DNA from: Salsuginibacillus kocurii DSM 18087
GTDB lineage: Bacteria; Bacillota; Bacilli; Bacillales; Marinococcaceae
Reading direction: 5' to 3'
Length of the DNA stretch: 64,000 nt
Assembly: GCF_000377705.1 (NCBI RefSeq)
Contig: NZ_KB898623.1
Coordinates: 124,001 to 188,000, forward strand
Shown here: positions 56,619 through 64,000 of the stretch, one piece after another
Position numbering within the stretch: position 1 is the first letter of the stretch
Layout: every line of letters begins with the position of its first letter
Notes under the pieces: generated by a model
What the model was told of the DNA's origin: nothing
The model's input: only the letters and a program-made list of their open reading frames with translations
Databases searched by the model: none
Made by a program: the position numbers and the translations under genes

Positions 56619-56804
56619 TTACTCATCGTATGTATAACGAACCACATACTTGTTTGACCGAAGTTTTTTTATCTCTACACTTGGCCCTACTTCATATCCA
56701 TTTTCCCAATTGTCTTCAAGCTTAGCTTTTATACATCCTGCCTGAAATTTTGAACGAAAGGTCTGCTTCCAATAAATCCACCTTGGCGTCGTCACGGCTT
56801 CCAT
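56619..56804 (-). CDS. Hypothetical small protein (61 aa)
   Basis: 61 residues, MEAVTTPRWIYWKQTFRSKF at the start and KKLRSNKYVVRYTYDE at the end, mixed beta-type composition. AAGGAGCATCGATAGGAT precedes the ATG (spacing long). No terminator is obvious and no family recognised; it may be a real small gene or chance. Confidence 0.45.
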   Translation of the reverse strand: MEAVTTPRWIYWKQTFRSKFQAGCIKAKLEDNWENGYEVGPSVEIKKLRSNKYVVRYTYDE

Positions 56805-56981
56805 ATCCTATCGATGCTCCTTCACTTGTAATTTTTATTCATTGTACCGAACGTGTTTGTTTCTTTCCAGTTATAAGCTTTCGTTTATCATTTTGTCTAA
56901 TAGAGACCAGTTTATACGTAATCAGCTAAACTGATCTCTACTGTTACTACCCTTTACATAAACAGAAAGGGGGAACAAACA

Positions 56982-57533
56982 CTATCCGATGAGCTCTTCA
57001 TCTTCACGCTTTTTTATTTCATCGTTCTTCCGGTTTTCCTCTCGGTCTCTCATGCGGTGAGCGAGACGGGCAGAGGCGCTAGCTGCAATACTGCAGACAA
57101 GATCATCCAGAAACGTATGAACTTTCTCTTTTTGCGTATCGAGTTCTTTAATAATGCCCACTTTTTCTTTATCTAAATAGCCAAATGTTGTCACAGCAAT
57201 ACTCCCAAATCCAAACACTGAGCCTAGGGCAATGGTTTCATCAACGCCGAACAATCCTTCGTCTGTATCCACCAATGACTGCAAGGGCTCAGATAGCATA
57301 TTTTTTTCTGCCAGCTGGTCAAGTTCAATCCCTACCAGGATAGCATGTTGAATTTCTCGTTTACAGAGCACTGCATCTGCACTTTCAATGCAATCTTCCA
57401 TTGTTAAATTATCTGAATATTTGGCTTGCATATCATAAACAATTTGAGCGATATCTTTTACATAAACACCACGGTTTTCTAAAGCCTCTCTTGCCGCTTT
57501 TTCAACTAAATTGCATGGTACTGGGTCTTTCAT
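56982..57533 (-). CDS. Phosphatidylglycerophosphatase A-like protein (YutG family)
   Basis: 183 residues from the ATG at 57531-57533 (MKDPVPCNLVEKAA) behind AGAAGGAGGTTG. Helical family of soluble PgpA-like proteins in Bacilli. Conserved pieces: GIELDQLAEKNML, DEGLFGVDETIALGSVFGFGSI and FLDDLVCSIAASASARLAHR. The family is annotated as phosphatidylglycerophosphatase A; activity in this soluble subgroup is less certain. The tail is charged. Confidence 0.85.
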   Translation of the reverse strand: MKDPVPCNLVEKAAREALENRGVYVKDIAQIVYDMQAKYSDNLTMEDCIESADAVLCKREIQHAILVGIELDQLAEKNMLSEPLQSLVDTDEGLFGVDETIALGSVFGFGSIAVTTFGYLDKEKVGIIKELDTQKEKVHTFLDDLVCSIAASASARLAHRMRDREENRKNDEIKKREDEELIG

Positions 57534-57662
57534 GTGAATCAACCTCCTTCTAACTTCTATTCTAGCATACTCTTGCTTCTCGTTTTGTTAGTAGCCATAT
57601 GGTACAATACCTCATGATAATTGAGCTAAACATAAGACTGCATCTAAAAAAGGGGGCTAGAT

Positions 57663-58379
57663 ATGGAAGGAGAAATGAAAGTTATTCATATAGACAGTGA
57701 ATACTTACAGGAAAGGGTTCAAGTAAAGCTCTATATTCCTCCTAATTACAACGATTTGTATACGTACCACCTAGCAATCACACAAGATGGGCAGGATTAC
57801 TTTCATCTGGGTAAAATCGGTCGTAAAATGGAAGAGTTTATCCTTGAGGAAAATGGCGAAGAAACGATCGTAGCCGGTATTGTCTATCCGAGCGTTAATG
57901 TGCGTAGAGCTTGGCTTCACCCTGATTCCAACCAGCACTCTTCCTACTTACATTTTTTGGTACGCGAGTTACTTCCTATACTAGAGGAACGCTTCCACAC
58001 CTATGAGCTGCCCTTCGGCAGAACATTAATAGGAGATTCCCTTGGCGCTACAACTGCCTTGAATGCATGTATTCGTTATCCCAGCTGTTTTGCCAGAGCT
58101 ATTTTGCAATCTCCTTATGTGAACGCTTCTTTTCTTGAGGCTGTCAAACATGCTGAAAAATTATCCTCTGCTGACCTTTATCACTCGATCGGACTTCAAG
58201 AAACTCGGGTTCACACAACTGACCAACGAATACTTGATTTTCTATCACCAAATCGTGAATTAAATCAAATCCTGCAAACCCAGGTTGAAAACTACACATA
58301 CAAAGAATTAGAAGGAGACCATACCTGGGTCAGCTGGGAACCAGACTTAAAACATGCATTGTGGTACATGTTTCAGTAA
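57663..58379 (+). CDS. yjcH: Esterase-family protein YjcH
   Basis: 238-residue alpha/beta hydrolase of the putative esterase (enterochelin-esterase-like) family. Nucleophile S126 in LIGDSLGATTALN; His near the end in EGDHTWVSWEPD. Starts at the ATG behind AAGGGGGCTAGAT. Order yjcH-yjcG-yjcF matches B. subtilis. Substrate unknown. Confidence 0.9.
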   Translation: MEGEMKVIHIDSEYLQERVQVKLYIPPNYNDLYTYHLAITQDGQDYFHLGKIGRKMEEFILEENGEETIVAGIVYPSVNVRRAWLHPDSNQHSSYLHFLVRELLPILEERFHTYELPFGRTLIGDSLGATTALNACIRYPSCFARAILQSPYVNASFLEAVKHAEKLSSADLYHSIGLQETRVHTTDQRILDFLSPNRELNQILQTQVENYTYKELEGDHTWVSWEPDLKHALWYMFQ

Positions 58380-58446
58380 GCAGATATACGGGTATACAAT
58401 AATGATATCTATACCCGGGGGTTAAATACGGAAAGGGAGGGTTTTT

Positions 58447-58983
58447 ATGCTTTCGTATGGCATCGCTATTTTTCCTTCAAAATCATTGCAGGACCAAGCA
58501 AATGCTTACCGTAAACGATATGATTCACATTATCTGCATATTGTGCCTCATGTTACGTTAAAAAGCATTATTCCGTTAACGAGCGAGGAAGTGCCAGATG
58601 CCATGTCGGAAATAGAACATATCGCAAACGAAACCCCTCCATTTCCGATGCATGTATATAAAGTTGATACCTTCCATCCAAAAGAAAACAAAATCTTTTT
58701 CAAGATTGCACCTGACAAAACACTGGCCGGTTTATATCAACGCTTAAACGAGGGATGGCTTGGTGACAAAGGTGGTTCTCCTCGGAAGTTCATTCCACAC
58801 CTGACGGTCGGTCAAGACCTTAGCAACGATGAACATTTTGATGTGGTGGGCCGCTTGCAACTGAAAAATATCGATCATTGTGAATATATTGACCGTATTC
58901 ACCTTTTATACCAATTAGATAATGACTCATGGGCGGTATACGAAACATTCCGCTTACTCGGAAAGGAACGAAATCAATCGTGA
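58447..58983 (+). CDS. yjcG: 2H phosphoesterase YjcG
   Basis: 178 residues, 2'-5' RNA ligase-like (LigT/2H) superfamily. The two catalytic H-x-T motifs are present: HVTL (H35) and HLTV (H118). GGGAGGG ribosome site 7 nt before the ATG. The last four bases overlap the start of yjcF. Probably cleaves a cyclic or 2'-5' phosphodiester; target unknown. Confidence 0.92.
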   Translation: MLSYGIAIFPSKSLQDQANAYRKRYDSHYLHIVPHVTLKSIIPLTSEEVPDAMSEIEHIANETPPFPMHVYKVDTFHPKENKIFFKIAPDKTLAGLYQRLNEGWLGDKGGSPRKFIPHLTVGQDLSNDEHFDVVGRLQLKNIDHCEYIDRIHLLYQLDNDSWAVYETFRLLGKERNQS

Positions 58984-59405
58984 TAACCGTTACAGAATGC
59001 CAAACAGAGCAAATGCGAAAGGATGCGTACCACGTACGCTTTACCGTTTTTGTTGAAGAACAACAAGTTCCAGAAGAAGAAGAAATCGACGACCTTGAAG
59101 AAGAAGCTGTTCACTTTACAGCATATGATGAAAAGACGCCTGTTGGTGCAGGCAGGCTTCGCCTCATAGATAAAAAGGGCAAAGCCGAACGAATGTGTGT
59201 TCTTCCCTCTTACCGCAAAAAAGGAGTTGGGCGTCAGCTTATGGAGTGGCTCGAACAACGAGCAAAAGATGAAGGTGCAGAAAAAATCGTTTTAAACGCC
59301 CAAGTTCAAGCAAAACCGTTTTATCAATCCATTAATTATGAAGTGACTTCGGGTCAGTTTTTAGACGCCGGCATCCCCCATGTCACAATGGAAAAACAAT
59401 TGTAA
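58980..59405 (+). CDS. yjcF: GNAT-family acetyltransferase YjcF
   Basis: 141 residues from the GTG at 58980, which overlaps the yjcG stop (GTGA). Acetyl-CoA motif ERMCVLPSYRKKGVGRQLMEW, then NAQVQAKPFYQSINYEV and FLDAGIPHVTM, which is the YjcF/ElaA-like ending. Target unknown. Translational coupling with yjcG is likely. Confidence 0.9.
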   Translation: MITVTECQTEQMRKDAYHVRFTVFVEEQQVPEEEEIDDLEEEAVHFTAYDEKTPVGAGRLRLIDKKGKAERMCVLPSYRKKGVGRQLMEWLEQRAKDEGAEKIVLNAQVQAKPFYQSINYEVTSGQFLDAGIPHVTMEKQL

Positions 59406-59414
59406 AGAATGAGG

Positions 59415-59442
59415 AGCTGTCCGAGAAAGGACAGCTTTCTTC
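59415..59442 (+). terminator. Terminator of yjcHGF
   Basis: AGCTGTCC / GGACAGCT, 8 bp, loop GAGAAA, then TTCTTC. Confidence 0.75.
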
Positions 59443-59529
59443 ATATAACCCTTCCTTTTTGCTGAGATTTGACTCCTTCCCTCAAACGATCAAGCTTAAC
59501 TTATTGTCCTGGTCGCTTAATCATTTAGT

Positions 59530-60450
59530 TCAACCCTTACAGCTGTTTTCTGTACCCTGTGCTGATTGAACACATAACTTTTGCTCGATAAATACCCACT
59601 CTGCTTCCTTACGGCGGACCAAGGCTGTTACATATGCCGTGACTGCTGTCCGATATAAGGCCCACTTAGGAAGGTTGTCGATTGTTACATTATATGCTGA
59701 GCACGTTGTAGCAATCACGTCGGTTAAAGGCAATGGAGACTGCTGTTGAATGAGATCTGCGATTGACTGATAAATAGCTTGATGTCGCTTTAAATTCATC
59801 TCCAAGGTTGTTGTGCCATCTGCTTCAAAGTCTCCATGTCCTGGTAATACTCCGACTCCGTTAGATACAGCAGCTTGGACTTGCTCGATTGACCGAATTG
59901 TTTCCTCATAATCGACAATAAATGGAATGGCATGTTTTTGAAGATATTCTTCGCCAAAATAACTATCGGCAGCATATAGAATGCCATCACACATGACCCC
60001 GACCTGTTCATGGCTGTGTCCCTTTAATGATAAAATCTCAACCGCCAGTGTACCAATAAAGCACCTCCCTTCTTCTACAGTTTCCTCTACCTTAATGGCA
60101 GGGCCTTCTAAAAATTTTGTCCGCAACTCAGCAGGTGGCTCATTACCTTGAAACAAATACAACGGTTCAAGCTTTGGAAACGATAATACTGCTTGTTCTA
60201 ACGGAGGAGCTAACACAATAAGCTGATGCTGCTTAGCGAGCCAATCAGCCCCCCCAAAATGGTCGGCATGGGCATGAGTAATTAATAGATGCGTGAGCGG
60301 ATACCCCCCCTCTGTGACCGCTTTAACTGCTTGTTTGGCCTGTCTTTTTTCCAATCCTGCATCAATAAGCAATCCTGTCTCACCGTCTGTAATATATCCA
60401 ATATTGACGTTTCCTGCTATGTAATAACAGCTGGGCGTAAGTCGAATCAT
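59530..60450 (-). CDS. MBL-fold metallohydrolase
   Basis: 306 residues, glyoxalase II-like. Metal motif THAHADHFGG (H59, H61, D63, H64), then KGHSHEQVG, AADSYF and LPGHGDFEADG. A 70-residue helical C-terminal domain (KWALYRTAVTAYVTALVRRK) resembles the winged-helix tail of related thioester hydrolases. Substrate unknown. Confidence 0.87.
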   Translation of the reverse strand: MIRLTPSCYYIAGNVNIGYITDGETGLLIDAGLEKRQAKQAVKAVTEGGYPLTHLLITHAHADHFGGADWLAKQHQLIVLAPPLEQAVLSFPKLEPLYLFQGNEPPAELRTKFLEGPAIKVEETVEEGRCFIGTLAVEILSLKGHSHEQVGVMCDGILYAADSYFGEEYLQKHAIPFIVDYEETIRSIEQVQAAVSNGVGVLPGHGDFEADGTTTLEMNLKRHQAIYQSIADLIQQQSPLPLTDVIATTCSAYNVTIDNLPKWALYRTAVTAYVTALVRRKEAEWVFIEQKLCVQSAQGTENSCKG

Positions 60451-60675
60451 CCTGCTCCTGCTCCTTCCCTACATTTCTCCAATTCATCTTATATAACTGG
60501 TCATGTTAAACGTTAATCTTGCTTTTCGCTTCAAGCTGTTCACTTTTTGCAGGAGCATCGCACCTTCTGCTTTCAAAACTCTCCCTTACAAATGCCTAAT
60601 AAACAAGTAGAACATCAGTGAGGTAAAATAGACTCCCATCCAATTTTGGAGTTTTCAGGTGAATATATATACTCT

Positions 60676-60705
60676 CAATAAAAAAGAACGCACCGTAGTA
60701 CGTTC
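60676..60705 (-). terminator. Terminator of the 79-aa gene
   Basis: GAACGCAC / GTACGTTC, one mismatch, with TTTTTTAT after it on the minus strand. Confidence 0.65.
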
Positions 60706-60716
60706 GACATTAGACT

Positions 60717-60956
60717 CTAAACCCCTGCATCAATTTCTCTTCCTTTATTTGTGATTTCCTGCTCGATTTCACGCCGCTTGTTTAATTTTTGCCAGTGCTC
60801 TTCGAACCGACCGTCATCCCGCTCATTTCTAAGGATGAAATTCATAAAACTGACATTTTCAGCTGGAGGAACGGGTTGAACCAGAGGCCTTTCTTTTTCA
60901 GCTCTTTGCCCATACTTTACCGCCGTTTCATTTTGCGTAGGTGGTACATAGCCCAT
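60717..60956 (-). CDS. Hypothetical protein (79 aa)
   Basis: 79 residues from the ATG at 60954-60956 (MGYVPPTQNETAVKYGQRAE) behind AAAGGAGAG. Soluble, charged, helix-rich second half (EEHWQKLNKRREIEQEITNK). No family recognised. Its own terminator supports a real gene. It diverges from cotZ, so a sporulation role is possible but unproven. Confidence 0.65.
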   Translation of the reverse strand: MGYVPPTQNETAVKYGQRAEKERPLVQPVPPAENVSFMNFILRNERDDGRFEEHWQKLNKRREIEQEITNKGREIDAGV

Positions 60957-61061
60957 TCGTTCACTCTCCTTTTTTATAAATTCTTTTATGAACAACTACC
61001 CTTTTTTCAATAAAATCAATCATGAAAGATTGACTCCCCAAGAATGGGTATTTCTTTGAAC

Positions 61062-61089
61062 ACGCATTGACGTTCACCTACATAGAATG
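61062..61089 (+). promoter_or_regulatory. Candidate sigma-K promoter of cotZ
   Basis: ACG, 16 bp, then CATAGAATG, near the sigma-K consensus (AC / CATANNNTA). Suits a late coat gene; inference. Confidence 0.4.
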
Positions 61090-61120
61090 TAGCGAATAAC
61101 CAAAAAAGGAGTGAATTTGT

Positions 61121-61576
61121 GTGAGCTGTGGCAAAGATTTCAAAAGCGGTAACTGCGTTTGTGACGCCGTTCTAGCAATTCATGAAGCACAAAAAGCTGT
61201 TCAAAAGAAAGGCGAGTGTGTCAACAGCTGCTTTCAAAACTTATTAAAGCCTAATGGCAGACCTTTAGATACTACCCCTTTTATGTTAAAAGGAAAAGAT
61301 GGTAAGCCATTCTGGGCAACAGGGGGCCTAACAGCAAAAACTGACATCCCATTTAACACAATCTTCTTCCGTGTAGAACATGTGGACGAAGACGATTGCT
61401 GTGCAACCTTGTCTTTACTAAGACCTGATCCGGCTATTGCATTTAAGGACAAATGCTGTGTGGACCCAGACTCCATTCTTGCTGTTACTTCGCTTGAAAG
61501 AACAGAGTTCTGTGTAGAAGTGGATCTTTCTTGCTTCTGTGCCATCCAGTGCTTGGACCCAGAGCTGGTCGGCTAA
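61121..61576 (+). CDS. cotZ: Spore crust/coat protein CotZ
   Basis: 151-residue Cys-rich protein of the CotY/CotZ family. Begins MSCGKDFKSGNCVCDAVLAI; pairs of Cys recur (DDCCATLSLLRP, FKDKCCVDPDS, FCVEVDLSCFCAIQCL), as needed for cross-linked outer coat or crust sheets. GTG start behind AAAAAAGGAG. Convergent with cotO, with only 15 bp between stops that include AATAGCTAAGCTATT. Confidence 0.95.
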   Translation: MSCGKDFKSGNCVCDAVLAIHEAQKAVQKKGECVNSCFQNLLKPNGRPLDTTPFMLKGKDGKPFWATGGLTAKTDIPFNTIFFRVEHVDEDDCCATLSLLRPDPAIAFKDKCCVDPDSILAVTSLERTEFCVEVDLSCFCAIQCLDPELVG

Positions 61577-61591
61577 CAATAGCTAAGCTAT

Positions 61592-62185
61592 TTAACTGAA
61601 CCTTTCAATATCAATTTCTTCCACATCTTCATAACGAAATGTTTTCATATGCGGAGCCATAAACAAATGGAGAGTAAACTCATTTTCATAAACGTCGCCT
61701 AGCAAACCGTAATAGTCTTCCCCATTTGAACGACAACGACAAACAGGAGCAGCACGTCGCATTAACCTAGATATAAAATCCACGCGTTCTTGAACATTTT
61801 GTTCAGCGTATGGCTTTCGTTTTCTCTGTTTTGGAAGAGAATCTTCTTCCTCATCGCCTTCCTTGACCAGAGTCTCGGGAGGCCTTCTTTTTTTTGAGTC
61901 TCCTTCTAGTTTATCGCTTACTCCGTTATTTCTATCATCTTCAGCTTTGTCGTCTAATAAGGTCCCCTCTTCTTCATCTATTTCTTCTTTGTGAGTTGTA
62001 TTTCCTTCATTTTTAGTAGGTTTTTTTTGTTCTGTTTTATCTGCACGCTCACTAGTATTGGTATTGCTTTTTTTGTAAACAAAAGGCCGCTCCTTTGAAG
62101 TTGGTATCGCTTGCTCCTGTGGTTGATCAATATAGAAAAACGGGCGCTTTTTTGATTCCCGGTTGGATGATTTAGGCACAGCCAT
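61592..62185 (-). CDS. cotO: CotO-family spore coat protein
   Basis: 197 residues. Low-complexity, highly charged N-terminal two-thirds with repeats of the type KKRPFFYIDQ / KERPFVYKK, then a compact C-terminal domain (RVDFISRLMRRAAPVCRCRS, FRYEDVEEIDIERFS). This layout and the place beside cotZ and fabI match B. subtilis CotO (YjbX). Helps link CotY/CotZ layers to the coat. Confidence 0.82.
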   Translation of the reverse strand: MAVPKSSNRESKKRPFFYIDQPQEQAIPTSKERPFVYKKSNTNTSERADKTEQKKPTKNEGNTTHKEEIDEEEGTLLDDKAEDDRNNGVSDKLEGDSKKRRPPETLVKEGDEEEDSLPKQRKRKPYAEQNVQERVDFISRLMRRAAPVCRCRSNGEDYYGLLGDVYENEFTLHLFMAPHMKTFRYEDVEEIDIERFS

Positions 62186-62374
62186 CCCTCCTCCTTAGTC
62201 TACTTCTATGCCTATGCCGTGCTTGTTTATTTATGATTATCTGCATGAAATGATTTGCAGTTGAGTAGGACAAGTTCATATTCTTTGCTGAGTTGGGGTA
62301 GAACGTTTTTTGCTGCTCCTTTTTTATTCATACCCATATGGACAAAGCATATTTTGTGGTGAGGTGATTTATTC

Positions 62375-62785
62375 ATGCTTTGGCTTTTGCTTTCTTGTCA
62401 TATGCTTATGCTTCTCCTAGCCTGGTTATTTCTTTTTAAAGAGAAACGGTTTATTAATTACCATTTAGGAATGAATGTGGCTATGGTTCCCACCGGTTTG
62501 TTCAGCCTTTCAGCTGGATTAATTTTACTCTCACTTTATCCAGAAGCATTCATTATGATTACTATCATAACCACATGTATTGGACTGGCTACTGGCATTT
62601 TTTTTGGGAGTTTGATTGATAAACAAGGAGCGTTAATGGGATTTAGCAGTGGAATCATGAGTGGAATAATGGCTCCGATGTTAGGAGCCATGGCCGCCGA
62701 TATTTCACCGCTTCTCACCTTCAGCACTCTCTTATTTTTAACGGGGATGACTTGGCTTATTTTTCCTACGAATCGGAGAGCTTAG
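62375..62785 (+). CDS. Four-helix membrane protein of unknown function
   Basis: 136 residues with four predicted membrane segments. The third and fourth are Gly/Met-rich (IGLATGIFFGSLID, MGFSSGIMSGIMAPMLGAMA), suggesting tight helix packing. ATG behind GTGAGGTGA. No family recognised with confidence. It lies between coat genes; function unknown. Confidence 0.7.
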   Translation: MLWLLLSCHMLMLLLAWLFLFKEKRFINYHLGMNVAMVPTGLFSLSAGLILLSLYPEAFIMITIITTCIGLATGIFFGSLIDKQGALMGFSSGIMSGIMAPMLGAMAADISPLLTFSTLLFLTGMTWLIFPTNRRA

Positions 62786-62855
62786 CTCAGGCAGAGTAAG
62801 GCAACTGCCCTTTTATAAAATGGGGATAAAGATCATCTCACCACTTCTTCTTCTT

Positions 62856-62917
62856 TTCATAGGCTATAGCAGATAGACAAAATCACGATGTTGGTGCTCA
62901 TGATTTTAGCCTATGAA
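62856..62917 (+). promoter_or_regulatory. Two-part hairpin in the leader of the Gly-Pro protein
   Basis: Outer stem TTCATAGGCT / AGCCTATGAA (10 bp, perfect) and inner stem AAAATCA / TGATTTT (7 bp). It ends 18 bp before the AAAAAAGGAGG of the next gene and has no T-run, so it looks like an mRNA leader structure or a protein-binding dyad, not a terminator. Confidence 0.55.
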
Positions 62918-62947
62918 ACATGGCCACATAAAAAAGGAGGTAGTGAG

Positions 62948-63334
62948 ATGTATCCACCAGAGGAAGAATTCGAACGCCAGCAGGTGACCCCTCAACTGGT
63001 TCCACCTGTTGTTATTAACCGTTATATCAATCAGTGGATCACCACATATATTCCTGGCTATGGTCAAGTAATTGCTTATGTATTAGATTATAATCGGCGT
63101 ACAGGGATGGTTTCACTTATCATTTACCCGAGACGTAGACGGCGAGGCCAGTACTTGCAAGTGCATTATAGTGATATGGTGGGAATCAGCCCATACTTTG
63201 GCCCCACACCAGGCCCTCGGCCAAGGCCCCCATTTGGACCAGGGCCTGGTCCGGGTCCAGGACCGGGTCCAGGACCGGGACCAGGACCGGGACCAGGAGG
63301 GTTCTGGCCGTGGTTGTGGCAGCATCTGTTTTAA
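62948..63334 (+). CDS. Protein with a C-terminal Gly-Pro repeat, probable spore-surface protein
   Basis: 128 residues from the ATG at 62948 (AAAGGAGGTAGTGAG just before). Residues 1-78 form a small beta-rich domain (INQWITTYIPGYGQVIAYVL) with a basic RRRRR patch. Then a run of alternating Gly and Pro (more than 12 GP units) and a Trp/Phe end (GFWPWLWQHLF). The frame that starts at 62888 is rejected. Repeat DNA consists of ggaccnggt units. Position near cotZ/cotO suggests a coat or crust role; inference. Confidence 0.75.
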   Translation: MYPPEEEFERQQVTPQLVPPVVINRYINQWITTYIPGYGQVIAYVLDYNRRTGMVSLIIYPRRRRRGQYLQVHYSDMVGISPYFGPTPGPRPRPPFGPGPGPGPGPGPGPGPGPGPGGFWPWLWQHLF

Positions 63335-63360
63335 CGAATTCAGCAAGAATAAAAAGCAAA

Positions 63361-63391
63361 AAAGCCAACCGGAGTTTTTTCGGTTGGCTTT
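63361..63391 (+). terminator. Terminator of the Gly-Pro gene
   Basis: AAAGCCAACCG / CGGTTGGCTTT, 11 bp, spacer GAGTTTTTT. Confidence 0.85.
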
Positions 63392-63477
63392 CACAAGTTT
63401 AGGGAGAGAAAGTCTTATCCCCCCGTTAGCAATTTCGCTATGATATTATTTTTCAGCTGATTAAAAAACTAGTGCCC

Positions 63478-63890
63478 TATCGTTTAAATAAGGCCAGACT
63501 TCTTTCAAAGTCACGAGTACCATAGAAAAACCTGATCTACTCCCTGCCACCTTAGCATATCGCTTGTGGGCTGGACCTGAGCGGCGCATGCACCCTCCTC
63601 GGCGGTGAAGAAGGGCCCTGCGCCAATGTTCAGGCGCCCTCCGCTTTTCTGTCCAGCTGCAAGCGGCAGGGGCTCGAGGTCAAAAGTCGCGCCCTTTCAA
63701 AGCCAAAAAGCGGCTTTGGCAGTGCTCGTCTTTTGCTTGACGCCCCTAACCGCCGCTTTCCGCTTTTCTTTGTCCAGCTTCGGCGTCTAGATGCTCGAGC
63801 TTTTCTTCTCCTGACTCCGAGTCGCAAAGCGCCGCTGCGCAGGCGCAGAAAAACCTGTCGCATCTGAACAAGACGCCTCCGCTTTTCTTT
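63478..63890. repeat. G+C-rich Bacillaceae repeat block
   Basis: Clearly higher in G+C than flanks. CCGCTTTTCT-GTCCAGCT recurs at 63641, 63760 and (partly) 63879, with GGCTCGAGGTCAAAAGTCGC and GGCGTCTAGATGCTCGAG, well-known pieces of intergenic repeats in this family. Open frames in it are artefacts. Confidence 0.7.
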
Positions 63891-64000
63891 CTACATGCCG
63901 GTGATGTTGTAGCCTCCGTCTACGTGGATGAGTTCTCCTGTAATACCACGGGCTAGGTCGCTCATTAAAAAGAGTGCAGTGTCACCGACTTCTTCTTGTG
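63891..64000 (-). CDS. fabI: Enoyl-ACP reductase, 3' end only
   Basis: The last 36 codons on the minus strand: [20 protein letters not shown] then [14 protein letters not shown]. This is the conserved end of NADH-dependent FabI of fatty-acid synthesis. In B. subtilis fabI (yjbW) also lies beside cotO. The rest is outside the window. Confidence 0.9.
   Translation of the reverse strand, partial: QEEVGDTALFLMSDLARGITGELIHVDGGYNITGM

Noticed and set aside
63605-63863. Open frames in the G+C-rich block before fabI
   Set aside because: They lie on recurring CCGCTTTTCT-GTCCAGCT units, a non-coding repeat, and lack ribosome sites.

Overview
The window looks like chromosome of a low-to-mid G+C, endospore-forming member of the Bacillaceae. 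Many blocks keep Bacillus subtilis gene order: pdhABCD next to ykyA, def, ykrA, rpoY-rnjA, ktrC, ykuV-ykuU, ykuT and the dapL/dapH genes on the left, and yjcH-yjcG-yjcF, cotZ, cotO and fabI on the right. Spore-coat families (CotZ, CotO, CotS-like, a YjcZ-like peptide) point to sporulation. The BCCT-type betaine transporter, two MscS channels and rather acidic proteins fit a salt-exposed lifestyle, but that is inference. Many genes start with GTG or TTG behind strong Shine-Dalgarno sequences.

Layout. 1-8.6 kb: 3' part of a BCCT transporter, the pyruvate dehydrogenase operon and a YkyA lipoprotein. 9-14 kb: YjcZ-like peptide, peptide deformylase, HAD phosphatase, RNA polymerase epsilon with RNase J1, KtrC. 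14.5-20.3 kb: YkuV/YkuU redox pair, MscS channel and the acetyl-branch diaminopimelate genes (dapH, a class III aminotransferase, dapL). 20.6-27.6 kb: a scarred region in which an rraA-aceA gene pair occurs twice. The first copy keeps rraA and only the tail of aceA; the second keeps aceA and a broken rraA. Between them sits an A+T-rich block with a CotS-like kinase, a HipA-like kinase and a glycosyltransferase, flanked by an IS1182-type fragment and a group II intron fragment. 28-36 kb: MFS/LysR pair, SDR with HD-GYP, an HPr-like protein, a second MscS and an amidohydrolase. 36.8 kb: tRNA-Val(GAC). 37-45 kb: a second glycosyltransferase paired with a protein made of two tandem kinase-like domains, a PPP-type phosphatase, a polysaccharide deacetylase, a 35-residue peptide and a divergent pyruvate-kinase-like protein. 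45.5-50.2 kb: YitW and the trehalose operon treP-treA-treR with visible TreR operators and cre sites. 50-57.5 kb: acyl-CoA synthetase, FMN reductase, VTT membrane protein, 2-hydroxyacid dehydrogenase, fumC, PgpA-like protein. 57.6-64 kb: yjcHGF, MBL hydrolase, coat genes, a Gly-Pro-repeat protein and the 3' end of fabI.

How it fits together. Central carbon enzymes (PDH, isocitrate lyase, fumarase), trehalose uptake and cleavage, and wall-precursor synthesis lie beside spore-surface genes. The intergenic space is full of decayed copies of Bacillaceae interspersed repeats (at about 2.0, 14.3, 30.5, 32.8, 36.6, 45.4, 52.7 and 63.7 kb) and two copies of a separate 92-93 bp element (33.65 and 56.18 kb). 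No rRNA, CRISPR array, prophage or complete mobile element was seen. The least ordinary parts are the reciprocally decayed rraA-aceA duplication and the glycosyltransferase plus tandem kinase-like pair.
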